Shown piece by piece: positions 34,267-46,562 of a DNA stretch of 64,000 bases (the first letter of the stretch is position 1; each line of letters begins with the position of its first letter). Source of the stretch: Theobroma cacao (lineage: Eukaryota > Streptophyta > Magnoliopsida > Malvales > Malvaceae); assembly GCF_000208745.1 (NCBI RefSeq), contig NC_030853.1, forward strand, positions 7,083,085-7,147,084, in the 5' to 3' direction. The position numbers were made by a program, and so were the translations under genes. Below the pieces are notes generated by a model. It was not told the origin of the DNA, did no database searches, and saw only the letters and a list, made by a program, of their open reading frames with translations.

Positions 34267-37200
34267 TCAACCATCATCCTCCTCCGTAGCAGCATCGTCA
34301 TTCTCATCCAGGGTTGGACCAATGGGCAATGTGGGGAAGGTAGCCATGTCCATGCTAACATACTCGGTGTATGCCTTTATCATCTCTTCAATGGCTTTTA
34401 GAATCTTTGCTTGATGGTCCATGAGACGCTCTAGCCATTCCATTCGTTGAGACATGGAGTGATTTTGGGAATCTACTGTGGCTGAGGTGCAGAAAATGAA
34501 CTTCCTCCAATAATAGTTTGCTTACACATGTGAAACCGGTTGATGATCCCACTATCTAAAGGAATGTTCGGATGTTACAACTTTTCATTGGGTGACCAAA
34601 CAACTCCAGCTTGATAGCATAAGGCAGTGATCAAGGATGGATACCATAATTCCTCACGTGGCGAATAGGTTGACATGATAATGTTGTTGAAGATCAATTG
34701 CCCAATGTCGATAGATTTCTCGATCAAAATTACGTATAGGAGGTGTCACGACTCGGTACTCCCCTTGAGCCTGTGACAACCGTCGCGACGTCCCGATCGA
34801 CACTTATTACCTCGAATGTCAACCGAAACCCCACAAGGCTTTAATATCAGCTTCTCATTTCCCCTATGAGTAACTGTTGCCAAATATCACGTTCTAAAAG
34901 ATTTTAAACTGTTTTCAACTTAAAATAAATAAAATAATAATTTTCGTCTCACAGGGGTATTTTGGTCATTTTTTTTAAAATTCGAAACTGGCTAAAATGT
35001 AATTTACAAGTACAAAACACATAATTCATAATCAAAATGAGTTTAAAAGTCTAAAATCTTCATTTAAAATGAAATTATGATTAATTGAACATAATAAGAA
35101 AATAAAAGAAATATTAAGTAAAATATTCAATTTTCTTATACAATAATATTTTTAAAACACTGCGTAAATAATTTTTACAGAGTCAAAGCAAAATAAATTC
35201 CTACATACAATAGTATAGATATCTAGAGTACGAAATTTAATTTACAATAACAAGTGGGCCCCCCCGAATAAACAAAAGTAAAGAGGACTATAAATCTACA
35301 GTTTGAAGAATGCAAACCCAACGGTAGTCCTTGATGAGATCAGCTATCTACAGTCTATTCTGACCTGAAATGGATGGAAAGGAGGGTGGTGAGATTATAA
35401 AATCCCAGTGAGTAAACATACATCATCATAAACATCTAGAGTTGAGTACATGGAGACAATAAAATAAATCATCGTAAACTGGGTCACAGCATTAGAACAT
35501 ATTTCATTCAAAATATGTAAAAAGGCTTATGAATCTCATAAAAACTAGGCTTGTGCCATAAATCTATCCTTGGGGACACCTTGGCTAAGGCATCATACCG
35601 AGATCGCTAAGGCTGTTAAAAATTCACATTTCACATAAAACACATTTTTCGTTGGACATCATAGCCGTTCCTTGACGTTGGCTGAGTTCACCCTCACGTG
35701 GTGGTTTAGCGTGAAGTGAACCCTAAACTTTACCTCAGGAGATACCCTACCGCTTCTCCGATCGAGGTAAGAATATAATGGGGTTTATCGTGCCTCTCTA
35801 AAAGGCTGATCCATAGAAACCCTCTACTGCAGTAATTAATTAATATATAATCCACCATACAATAAAAGTCAATAACATGATATGACAATTTTTGTAATTC
35901 GCAGTCTTTCAAGGCAACCAAACAATTTGTATTTCAATACAATTGCCAACTAGCCAATCATGCTCGATTTATCATAAACCAATCAATTTAAACAATCGAA
36001 TTGCAACAATTAACAGTCTCCATGTACTCTATTTTTCAACATCATTATTAATTTCAAAATAATTTATAAATTAATTTCATTGAAACACATTTATTCATAA
36101 AACATGAAAATTTACTGTTTTAAATCCCTTTTTCCATAGAATTCATGAAATCATCTAAAAACCACCATAGATAATTAAAATGACAGTAAGTTTACTCATT
36201 ATGTCTAGAGTGCTGATTCTCGAAATACTCAGACTACTGGTCCTCGGGTGTAATTCCCTTGCCTTTATCGGAGGACTCACCACCTTGACGTAGTACAAAA
36301 TCGAGAAATTCACCACATTGGTACTAAATTGAAATTAAACTAATTTAGACTATTAATGCATGATATGGAATGCAAAAATGCACTTGCAACTATTTAAATT
36401 TCGGTACCGGCCAAATTCGTCTTATCACCCGATTAATTACTAACGCATCCAATTTAGCTCCAAATTGCTCCATTTCTTTTTTAAAACCTCAATTCACCAA
36501 ACATTATTCAAATAACACTAATTTTAGCATCAAAACATTCCCATTTCTTCATGGAAAAATTTGGCCATTACAGTGCACTAACACCGTGATTTTTCTTACT
36601 TAATTTTCTCACCATTATTCATCATTTTCTAAGCCATTTCTCTTGAAATAATAACAATCCATCTCCCACACATATCAAGGAAGATTCGACCAATGAAGAT
36701 TCATGGGGAAAATGGATTATTGTTGTTTTGCTTCTAAATATGCTAAACTAACTAAAAACACTAACATAACTTAAAATCAAATCCAACATCTTTCTCTCTC
36801 CATACCCATTTTGATCAGCCATAAATTCATCATGAAAACATGTAATTTAACCATGGAAAATAAGGAGAAATGCTTAAGGAAAATAGATTTCAAGTTTAAA
36901 TTGAAAAATCTTACCTTTTTCACTTATTTTCCTTAATTTTCCACACTTTTGTCTTCAAATTCCCCACCTAGGGTTTGTTCTCTTCCTTTTTCCCTTTGTT
37001 CTTGCTGTGGCCGAATATTTGGAGAGAAAATGAGGAGTTTATAGGCTGATTTTTATAGAAAATAAAAAAATATCCTTGCTTGACATGTGGCATGTTTCCA
37101 TTGGTCCATTTTTAAAACTTTAAAAATTTTAAACCTTTTATCTCCACCACATGATTAGTCAAAGGTCAAAATGAGGATAAGGGAAGACCATGTGCTGGAC

Positions 37201-38247
37201 AAATATCCTGGTGGTGGAAAATTACTGTTTTGCCCCTAAGGTGGCAAAATTACCATTTTACCCTTATGCTATAAAAATATCGAAATTACAATTTTTTCAC
37301 CTCTCAACCTCAAATTATGTTCTAAATAGTCAATCTTGATCAATCTTAGTAAAAAATTTAATCCAACACTCACATCTTAATCTCGGGTGGCAAAATGACC
37401 ATTTTACCCCTAGGTTATGAAAATTCCAGTTTGACTCCAAATTGATCCTCGAACTCCAAATCACCATTTTAAGTCATTCCTTGATTGTAAAATTTTGAAT
37501 TTCACCCTAAAATCTCTATTTGATCTAGTTCGAGGCTTAAATCAACTTTATTGTACCTCTATGTACAATACCGATTTTTGTAAATTTTTCGAGACTCTCC
37601 TAGCATGCAAACATGATATCCATCACATGTATGTCATGACAAGTATTTTATAAGGTCTGGCTTTACAGGAGGACTGCTCGATCCTTTGTCACATTGCTCA
37701 AGTGTTTCATAGGAAGCATCTTCGCAACAAAGAAATGGTACCACACTTTGTAGTTGCTCTCTATGGCATGAGCTTTTCAATAAATTGGAACAGCTTTATG
37801 CTATTTACATTCAATACCCAAAAGGATAAGGTACCCAAGAACTTCATCCAAATTGATATCACCATTCACGAATTGGCTGTACTCATCATTCTCAATGTTA
37901 GGTGTATTGTAAAATTGATTAATAGTGAGAGCATCGAAAGGTACTTGACGTCCTCGAACGAATATTCGCCCATTGTCATGTTCAGCAAAATTGGCATAGA
38001 ATTCGTGAACAATAGCCATTATTGCTGCCTTTGGCTAGGTTTAAAATTTCTCCCATTGGCGTGTATCAATAATATTGTAGATGTCAAGATAAAGTCTTCC
38101 TCAGATATTGATGCCACATTCTGAAATTGGAAATTTTTGTAGTAAGGATTGAGTGTGGTGCTTCTAGGCTTCGATCGAAATAAATTTACTTCAATCAAAA
38201 CTATTCCCACTTCCACTTGCACATGTCCTTTTCTTTGGTGCCATGGT
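34267..38247 (-). pseudogene. Athila third ORF (plant retroelement ORF after pol), split by a solo LTR
   Basis: The start is MAPKKRTCASGSGNSFD at 38247, with a stop after 17 codons and later frameshifts. The clearest block, 38019-37801, reads VHEFYANFAEHDNGRIFVRG then VPFDALTINQFYN, the hallmark of the family annotated in plants as putative plant transposon protein. It continues to KDRAVL at about 37675, is interrupted by the LTR (34744-37667), and resumes at 34738 with KSIDIGQLIFNNII and YPSLITALC. It finishes with a predicted coiled coil (MEWLERLMDHQAKILKAIEE, 34440-34380) and an acidic tail ending in DDG at 34267. Its role is unknown; its position between pol and the 3' LTR is that of env-like ORFs. 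Compare the SIRE third ORF at 53351. Confidence 0.7.
34744..37667 (-). mobile_element. Gypsy solo LTR with GGAGG target duplication
   Basis: The plus strand begins TGTCACGACTCGG and ends GGCTTTACA, giving TG...CA ends and 2,924 bp. The 5 bp before (34739-34743) and after (37668-37672) are both GGAGG. No internal region is present, so this is a solo LTR left by recombination between the two LTRs of a full element. Its left part matches the LTR at 62535-64000 and its right part the fragment at 7258-7931. In sense direction a TATA-like CCTATAAACTC lies near 37040. Confidence 0.9.
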
Positions 38248-39214
38248 TATTATTTGCATGCCCAATCAACAAGCAACTTTTGACCATAAGTAGTTAGTAT
38301 ATGTTACAAATATACTAACCATTCAATTCTGCAATAATATGTATAACACTAAGCTTACCATACATCAAATTTAAAGTCTAAATGTAGAAAATTAGAATTA
38401 TTCACTACACCCACTATTTAAAAATCTAATTTAAATACAAAACTCAAAAATTAATGAAATCCATACATTACATTATCAAATCTAGCATATGCCCATCAAT
38501 TCTAAGCAAAACCCATTTTCAAAACACAATGCTATCCATAAGAAGAATTAGATAAAGAAAACAAAGCACTTACCACACTTTTCTGCACTAAAATGCCTTT
38601 AAGAAAGTAAAAATGCTCTAAACTCCTCTAAACTCAAAGTTTGATGCAAAGAAATTGGTGTTTGGAAAAGATATTGTAGTGGGTAAGTGAAAAGAGAGTG
38701 AAATGTTGCAAGTAGGGTAGAGAAAAAAAAAGGAAAAAATGCTGCCTAGGGTTCAAAAATTAGGGAAATGGGGTTTATATAGGGTCATGGACTCGACATG
38801 GCACCATGGCATCGACCTGACGCGCCGTGGCACCTTAACGAGTCCATGCCTTGTAATTTTTTTGATGGTGGGGCACTGCAGTGCCCCAGCCTCAAGTTCC
38901 ATTATGGAACCCAAGGGATGCGCCAGCGCTGCGACTTTCCATGGGCAATGTTGCGGTGTTGGCAAACCTTTTTTTTAATATATATATTGTTATTATTAAT
39001 ATTTACCTGCAAAAAGAAAATAAAAGCAGTAAATAGCAAGATGAAAAAAAAAATAAAAAATGAAATTAACATTTACTAAATAAAATTATTAATGAATGAA
39101 AAAAATTGTTTAAGTAAAGAAGACTTGGGTTGCCTCCCAAGCAGCGCTTCCTTTAATGTCTTTAGCTAGACTCTCGTTCCAACTCAATTGGGTAGAAAGA
39201 CTAATGGAAGAGTG
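38248..39214 (-). other. Athila spacer between integrase and the third ORF
   Basis: Contains the block TTGGGAGGCAACCCAAGTC on the minus strand (39122-39140), a conserved marker I associate with the end of pol in Athila-like elements. Otherwise low-complexity A-rich sequence and small chance ORFs around 38739-39079. Confidence 0.5.
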
Positions 39215-40345
39215 TTAAAGATGTATGTCACCTCCATAATAGTGCTTTAACTGATGCCCATTCACCTTAGACTTTGCATTGGTTATGCCGTCCACTAATT
39301 CCATGACACCATATGGAAACATTCTTGAGATAAGAAATGGTCTTGACCACCTTAACTTCAACTTTCTAGGAAATATCTTCAAACAAAAATTGAACAGCAA
39401 CACATGTTGACTTGGCTTAAAATGTCATTCAACAATCCTTTTGTCATGCCATCTTTTTGTCTTTTCATTGTAAATTCTGGCAATTTCATGGGCATTTAAT
39501 TATATCTCATCCATCTCGTTTAATTGGAGTAATTATTTTTCACCCGTAGCTTCTAAATCAAAGTTTAATTTTTTGATAGCCTAAAAAGCCTTATGCTCCA
39601 ATTTCACCAGCAAGTGACCTGCTTTTTCGTAGACCAAACAATAAAGGGACATACCAATAGGGATATTTGTACGTTGTCATATAAGCCCATAATGCATCAT
39701 TGAGTCTCTTGGCCCAATCCTTCTTTGATGGAAATACAATATTTTTAAAGATTCGCTTGATTTGTTGGGTAGATACCCTAGCTTGTCCGTTTGTTTGGGG
39801 ATGATATGTTGTCACCACCTTATGAGACATTCCATACTTTGCAAGCAAAGCAGTGAAGTATTTATTGCAAAAGTAGCTATCTTTATTGCTTATTATTGCT
39901 TTTGGCATGTCAAATCTTGTGAAAATGTTCTTCCTTAGAAATTTTAATATAACCTTTGCATCATTGGTAGGCAGTGTTGAAGTTTCCACCCATTTTGATA
40001 CATAGTCCACGACTACCAAAATGAAACAATTATTGAATGATGAGATGAAAAGGTCCCATAAAATCAATTCCCCAAACATAAAATGACTCTACTTCCAAAA
40101 TATTATTTAACGACATCTCATTTCATCTTGAGATATTCCCTGCTTGTTGAAATTTGTTACAATGCAAGACAAAATTATTAGCATCTTTAAAACGTGTGGG
40201 CTAGAACAAACCTAATTGTAAGACTTTTGCTACTGTGTGCTTTCCTCCAAAATGACCTTTATAGTCCGATGAATGGCAATGCTTCAAAACACTTTCAAGC
40301 TCTTCTTTTGGGATGCAGCTCCTCAAAACTCTATCTGCACATTGC
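39215..40345 (-). pseudogene. Athila integrase, inactive
   Basis: The order on the minus strand is a zinc-finger remnant (HSSDYKGHFGGKHTVAKVLQ, about 40280-40220), the catalytic core (YVSKWVETSTLP, PKAIISNKDSYFCN, YHPQTNGQARVS; 40079-39591), and the C-terminal part (RKLKLRWSRPFLI, KVNGHQLKHYYGGD; 39403-39215). The normal second catalytic Asp (SDGG) reads SNKD, and the catalytic Glu after QTNGQA reads Arg, so two of three DDE residues are gone. Stops separate the segments. Integrase would insert the cDNA copy; this one could not. Confidence 0.8.
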
Positions 40346-40559
40346 TTCAACAAATACAGTTCATCCCATATAAAAAATCTAACATCATGAAGAAATTTCT
40401 TCTTTTGATGAAAATTTAAGTTAGGAGGAAGAAGTTTACTTACAATGTAGTTGACGTAATCGGCATACCAAGGTACTTGCTTTTGATTAACAAATAATAA
40501 CTACTCTTTAGGAAAATTTTTATTAATTAAAGTTAGGTTATTATTATCTGGGCTAGCAT

Positions 40560-41935
40560 TGTCCAACCTTGACAGATGGTTTGCCACTTGATTCTTCTTG
40601 CCTTTTTGATCTTTAATTTCCAGGTCCAATTCTTATAGTAGCATTATCTATCTTATTAATCTTGGCTTGGCATCTTTCTTGGCAATCAAGTACTTAATTG
40701 CTAAGTGGTCAATGTAAATAACTTTCATGCCAATCAAGTAAGAACGAAATTTATCAGAAGCATATACAATAGCTAATAGTTCCTTTTCGGTGGTGGTGTA
40801 ATGCATTTGCGTTTCTGTCAAAGTTTTACTAGCATACTATATAGAATGAAAAATTTTATCTTTTGTTTATCTTAGTAGCACTCTAACAACATAGTCACAA
40901 GCATTACACATGAGTTCAAATGGAAGTGACCAATCGGGAACTATAATGATGGGTGCAGATATTAGCTTATTTTTCAATTCTAAAAATGCTACATGATAAT
41001 CATCATCGCACTTAAAGGGAACATATTTTTCCAACAAATTATGTAAAGGTTTAGAGATTTTGGAAAAATCCTTAATGAATCATCAATAAAACCCGACATG
41101 TCCAAGGAAACTTCTAATACCTTTTACTGAATTTGGTGGTGGGAGTTTCTCGATCGTCTCTATTTTAGCTTTGTCCACTTCCAATCTTGTGCTAGAAACC
41201 TTATGTTCGAGAACTATACCTTCTTATTCCATAAAGTGGCACTTCTCCTAATTCAAAACCCAGTTTGTTTCCTCGCATCATCTTAAAACTCTATGAAGGT
41301 TCAATAAACAATCATCAAAATTACTATAAAAAGCAGAGAAGTCATTTATAAATACCTAAAGTGACTGCTCCATCATATAAGAGAATATAGCCATCATGTA
41401 TAGTTGGAAAGTGGTTGGAACATTATAGGGTCTAAATAGTATCCTTTGAAAGGCAAATGTGTCATAAGGATAGGTAAATGTCATCTCCTTTTGATCTTCT
41501 GGAGCTATTGCTATCTGGTTTTATCCCGAATACCCATCCAAGAAATAATAGAATTATTCCCTACTAGCCTATCTAACATCTGATTAATAAATGGTAATAG
41601 AAAGGGGTCTTTCCTTGTGGCTTTATTGAGTTTCCAACAATCCATGCATACCTTCCATCCCATTATGTTCTCAAAGGAATGAGCTTGTTATTATCATTAG
41701 CTACTACTGTCATCCCACCTTTTTTTGGTACACATTGTATGAAACTTACCCATGCACTATCTGATATAGGATAGATAATGCTAGCTTCCAAACATTTGAT
41801 GATCTCCTTTTTTACCACTTTTTTGATAATCGGATTGAGTCTTCATTGATGCTCTATGGTCGCTTTGTAACCTTCCTCCAATAAGATTTTATGCATGCAT
41901 ATTAAGGGACTAATCCCTTTTATGTCTACAATCAT
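40560..41935 (-). pseudogene. Athila reverse transcriptase and RNase H, inactive
   Basis: RT begins near 41820 (KKEIIKCLEASIIYPISD, QCVPKKGGMTVVANDN). It continues through the FIND motif at about 41341-41355, where FMDD-type RTs have Asp, then VKGIRSFLGHVGFY near 41110. RNase H follows with FELMCNACDY at about 40915-40895, where the first catalytic Asp (normally CDAS) is Asn (codon 40903-40905). Numerous stops and frameshifts. Both changes are GAT to AAT. Confidence 0.8.
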
Positions 41936-42379
41936 CCATCCCAATGCCTTATTATGTTTTCTCTAAACTTTCAACAATTTGACTTTTTACGTGTTAGTAA
42001 GACCGGATGAAATGATAACAGGAAATGTAAATGAGTTACCAAGATAATCTTACCTTAAATGATTTGGTAGGGGTTTTAGTTCCAACTTTAGAGGTTCCTC
42101 AATAGATGGCTTTGTTGGTGCAGGTGTTGATGAAGTATCCAACATTTCATATCGTGTCTCCATGACATGGGAAGGGGCATCCAATAAATTTACGCAATCA
42201 ATAACATCCTGGTCATTTCTCCAAGAATAAGCTACTAAGGAAGTTTCAAGTGGGTCCATAGGGTGACTCTCTTCAAACACTTCTCTTGTGACTCTATCAA
42301 CTATATCCACTGCATAGCACTCATTATGATCGTTAGCAAATTTCAAAGCATTAAATATATTGAAGGTTACCTCCTATTC

Positions 42380-43558
42380 CTGGACTCTCAAGGTAAGCTT
42401 TCATTTTTCTAAATTTGTGAGTGCTTCGACAGTACGTAAGAAAGGTCTCTTTAGAATCATTGGAACCTTTTTGTCTTCTTCTATATTGAGTATGACAAAA
42501 TTAGTTGGAAAGATGAACTTGTCCACTTTTAATAATACATCTTCTATAATGCAGCACGGATATGTGATGGTGCAGTTTGCCAGTTGTAAAGTCATTGTGG
42601 TGGGCTTGATCTCTCCCAAACCCAATTTTTTGTAAATAGGTAGTGGCATCAGCTTGATATTAACTCCCAAATCATTCAATGCCTTGGCGAAATAGTATGC
42701 CCCAATGGTGCACAGTATTGTAAAGTTGCCAAGATCCTTGAGTTTTGATGGAAGCTTGTTCTATATGATTGTATTGTAGTTTTCAATAAGTGCCACTATC
42801 TTGAACTCGCTCCATTGTCTTTTCTTCGACAATATCTCTTCTAGAAACTTAACATATGAAGGCATTTGCTCTAAAGCTTTTGCAAATGGTATGTGAATAT
42901 GCAGCTTCTTGAATACCTCCATAAATTTTTGGAACTGGTTTTCTTGTTGCTATTTTTTGAATCGCTAAGGATAGAGTGGTGGTGGTGTGACTATAGTTTC
43001 CTATTATGCACTTTTTTTTTTAGGATTAACTACTTGTGTCTCATTTTGAGCTTCTTTCTCCACTTATTTAGCTTGTTAAGTATTACCCTCAATCTCTTTT
43101 CCACTTCTCAATGTGATAACCTTTACATGTTCTTTGCCTTCCCTTCTCGAATTTGCCTCAATGTCACTAGGCAACATCCCTTGAGCCCTGTTGTTAATTG
43201 TGCTTGCCAACTACCCGACTTGCATATCAAGGTTTCTTAACATGGTTGCGTGACTATTGATGAGGAAGTCTATCTTGGCCATATATTGCATCATTAACTC
43301 CTCTATGGATGGCCTTTTACAAGGAATAGGGAATCTCGATTAATGTTGAAAACTAGGCGATATGTTTGATCTTGAAGCTGATGCTCCTTGGTTATTTCCT
43401 TGTGAGAAGTTTGGGTGGTTTCTTCATCTGGGATTATATGTGTTAGAGAAGGAGTTGTTTTGCTGTCATTTCCAATGCATTGAACTGTTTCTATGTTGTT
43501 ACTTGTACATTGATTGCTTATGTGTCCATCTCCAAAATGTAGCTCCAATAAACTAAGA
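42380..43558 (-). pseudogene. Athila gag C-terminus and protease
   Basis: From 43558: a damaged zinc-knuckle segment (HFGDGHISNQC), a variable linker, then HIPFAKALEQMPSYVKFLEE (about 42900-42840). An aspartic-protease-type domain follows (DLGVNIKLMPLPIYKKLGLG, about 42675-42615; VPMILKRPFLRT, about 42450). The catalytic DLGAS-type motif survives as DLGVN. Gag upstream of the knuckle is missing, cut at the junction with the Tork LTR. Several stops. Confidence 0.7.
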
Positions 43559-43796
43559 ATTATTCTTAATCTCATTAAGATAATTCAAGCTTATTAACCA
43601 TGAAATCACTCCACCATAGATTCATGGTTGTACTCTTGGATTAACTATAATTAGGAGAAATGATTCAATATTTGATATCCATTATTTGTTGTCTAATTGT
43701 AAACCTTATATTGTGAACCCTTATAACCATCCAATGATAAAAAATGAAATTACCATCTTACCCTTTATGTCAGTTTTGTCCCTCTAGTCTCACAAT
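43559..43796 (-). mobile_element. Tork-type copia 3' LTR, left piece (copy B)
   Basis: Matches 30480-30715 of LTR copy A and continues, after removal of the SIRE element, at 57019. The last five bases, ACAAT (43792-43796), are the left target duplication of the SIRE insertion. On its left it abuts the truncated Athila gag without a recognisable LTR end, so a deletion is likely at 43558/43559. Confidence 0.75.
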
Positions 43797-44869
43797 TGTT
43801 GGCTCCATTAGTTTTTTATGATAATAAAACATTCCCATTTATTTGTGTCTAATTCCTTTACTTAAGTGTGCAGGAAATTAATAATGAAATTAATTTCTTA
43901 AATCTTCAAAGAGTATTTTTGAAAGAAAAAGAAGGATAAAATCAATAAGATGTAACTGAATAACAAGGAGTAAGCTTGTTGGTTTAACAAGGAAGAACAT
44001 TGGTTGACCAAATTTCAAATTGGAGAAATTGTTGGATGAAGAGTTTGAGAAACAGAACCAACTTAGTCAACCAAGTCAGTCGACTAAATGCCCTTTGCCA
44101 GAATCTGCAAACCAGAAACAGAATCAACTTAGTCAACCAAGTTAGTCGACTAAGAGCTTTCTGTCTGCAATTTAAATCAGAATACCACAAGACAGATTAA
44201 CGGCTAGAACTCATCCTCAACTGTTTCCAACGGATATAAACTGCCAAACTGCCATCAGAGTTACATCTCCAAGTATAAAAGTGTCTTCCAACAATGAGAA
44301 ACAAGTTTTTTAGAATCTTTGAATGAGATTTGAGCTTTAGAAAGAAGAAAAACCAGAAAAGCTTCACTGCACTTGTTTGCACTTAAACGCCTACTCTTTG
44401 TCATTGTATTTAGCACTCAATCTTGTACCAATCAGATCAACTTGTGATCATAGGTACTTTCTGTAACCTCTCTTCTTGTATACTTAAAGTGAGGGAGCCA
44501 CTCTAAGGGGCTGTTCAAGCTTGGGAGAGCTTAAATGTTATAGGTTGTGGTTGAGCCTTGGAAAGCCACTTTGGGTTTTAGTTGAGCCTGTGAAAAACTA
44601 GTGTAAAGGTTTTGGCTGAGCCTGTGAAAAACCATTGTAAAAGTTTAGTGAAAGCTTGTGAATTTCACCTGATTCTTAGTGAATCGTTGGGAAAATCCTT
44701 GGTTGGATAATCAAGGTAGTGGATGTAGGTCTTGGACTTAACCACTCTAAATTGTTGTGCACCTTATACTCTATTTTTACTTTCTTAAGTTCTGGAAATT
44801 AATTCCACATCTTGTCAAGAGCCAAATTGTGCTATTCACCCCCTTTAGCATATATTAATGGGACCAACA
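43797..44869 (+). repeat. 5' LTR of the SIRE-type element
   Basis: TGTTGG...CCAACA ends, 1,073 bp, immediately followed by A and the primer binding site. It contains two copies of CAACTTAGTCAACCAAGTYAGTCGACTAA (44069-44150) and a C-rich TATTCACCCCCTTTAG near the 3' end. Confidence 0.9.
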
Positions 44870-44870
44870 A

Positions 44871-44885
44871 TTGGTATCAGAGCTA
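44871..44885 (+). other. Primer binding site, tRNA-iMet
   Basis: TTGGTATCAGAGCTA lies one base after the LTR. TGGTATCAGAGC is complementary to the 3' end of initiator methionine tRNA, which primes minus-strand synthesis in many plant copia and gypsy elements. Confidence 0.9.
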
Positions 44886-44927
44886 GTTCCATGTTTTTAA
44901 GGCTTAACATCCTTTGGGAGGATCCAA

Positions 44928-46562
44928 ATGGCTCAACAAAAAACCATAGTTGCTGAGGGACAATCAACAAATAGACCACCTTTGTTTGATGGCTCTAATT
45001 ATCCTTATTGGAGCACTAGAATGTCAATCTATATTAGGGCTATAGATTATGAAATGTGGGACGTTATAACTGATGGACCCTTTATGCCCTTAACAGTGAA
45101 TGTAGTAACAAATGAGTTGATGTCCAAGTCAAAGTCCGAATGGACTGAGGCTGAAACTAAGAAAGTTTCAGTAAACTTTAAGGCCATCAACACATTACAT
45201 TGTGCCTTGACCCCCACTGAATTTAACAAAGTCTCAAGCTGTACAACAGCTAAACAAGTGTGGGAAAAACTTAGAATAATCCATGAAGGGACTTCTCAAG
45301 TAAAGGAATCCAAAATTGCTCTCTTAACACATAGTTATGAAATGTTCAAAATGGAGCCTGGTGAAGACATCATCAGCATGTTTGATAGGTTTACAAACAT
45401 TACAAATAAATTAAGTCAGCTAGGCAAGCCTATCCTTGAACATGAATTAGTTAAAAGACTGCTTAGATGCCTACCAAAATCCTGGAAACCAAAAGTGACT
45501 GCCATTAGAGAGGCTAAAGATCTGAACATCATCACTCTTGATAAGATATGTGGTTCTCTTCTCACTCATGAGTTGGAGCTTAAGAAGAAAGAAGAAGAAG
45601 ACCGAAGGGAAGCAAAGGAAAAGAAAAAGAGCATTACACTTAAAGCCAGTATTCTTGAAGAAGAGCTGAAAGAGCTTTCCTGTGATAATGATGAAGATTT
45701 AGCTCTAGTTGCAAGAAAACTCAAAAAACTAATGAGCAGAAGAAATTGAAGGCTAACTAGAAGAGGTTTCAGGAAAGACCAAGGTGCTTCATGGAAAATA
45801 AGGAACAAAAATGACTTCAATAAAAAGGAGGAGATGATTTGCTACGAATGCAAGAAACCTGCTCACTTCAAGTTTGAGTGTCCATTGCTGAAAGATGAAA
45901 CCCCCAAGAAAAATAAAAGATCCAAGAAAGCAATGGTGGCTGTTGCATGGTCGGACAGTGACACATCAAGCTCTGAAACTAATGATGAAAAATCTGAGGA
46001 AAGAGCGAACATCTGTTTAATGGCACAAGAGGATGAAACAAAGGTACCCTCATCCCCCTACATTAATTCTTATAATGATTTACAGGATGAATATGAATGC
46101 CTTTATGATGAATTTGAAAAACTTTTTTCAAAATACAAGTCATTGAAGAAAAAGGTTGCATTACTTGAAAATGATTTGGAGCAAATCAAACAAGAGTTCA
46201 CCTTTGCTTTTGAGCAAAGAAATATTTTGCAATCTGAGTTAGAACACTAAAAAATAGACTTTGAGTCTTTAAAACAAGAGCTGAAAAAGAAGTCTGAAGC
46301 CTTACAAATAACTCTTGATGAAAACACTACTCTTAAATGCTTGAAAAATGAATCTTTAAAAAGAGATGCATACCACAATAAATATTCAGCTAAAACATTA
46401 CCTAGATGTTATAATTGTGGTAAACATGGTCATTTGTCATATGACTATTTTAAGAAAAGAAAAGTGCAGAAAGTTAACGAATTTTGGGTTTCTAAGAGAT
46501 CCTTTGCTGCAACTAACACTCAAGGACCCATCAAAGTATGGGTACCTATAAAGAAAAACTGA
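44928..46562 (+). pseudogene. SIRE gag, stops at 45747 and 46248
   Basis: One frame from ATG 44928 to 46562, interrupted by TGA (45747-45749) and TAA (46248-46250). N-terminal copia gag (RPPLFDGSNYPYWSTRM, WEKLRIIHEGTSQVKESK) is followed by a Lys/Glu-rich helix (45575-45640) and a first zinc knuckle, CYECKKPAHFKFEC (45840-45881). Then come an acidic, coiled-coil-rich region (46060-46350) and a second knuckle, CYNCGKHGHLSYDY (46408-46449), whose last Cys is Tyr. Gag would form the particle; two knuckles and the long spacer are typical of SIRE. Confidence 0.85.

Larger units (their letters stand above)
31425..43558 (-). mobile_element. Athila-type Ty3/gypsy element, 5' end missing, with nested solo LTR
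   Basis: Read right to left: gag remnant (43558), protease, RT, RNase H, integrase, a conserved post-pol block, a third ORF, polypurine tract and 3' LTR (32953-31425). The RT sequence (KKEIIKCLEASIIYPISDS, VPKKGGMTVV) and protease-adjacent sequence (NIPFAEALEQ-like, LGLGEIKPTTMTLQLA) are characteristic of the Athila group. The region downstream of pol contains a long extra ORF, as expected for Athila/Calypso elements. The 5' LTR, primer site and most of gag are lost at the 43558/43559 junction. Stops and frameshifts occur in every domain. Confidence 0.8.

Noticed and set aside
37702..38124. 140-codon plus-strand ORF
   Set aside because: It is the antisense shadow of the Athila third ORF, whose minus-strand translation carries the recognisable motifs.
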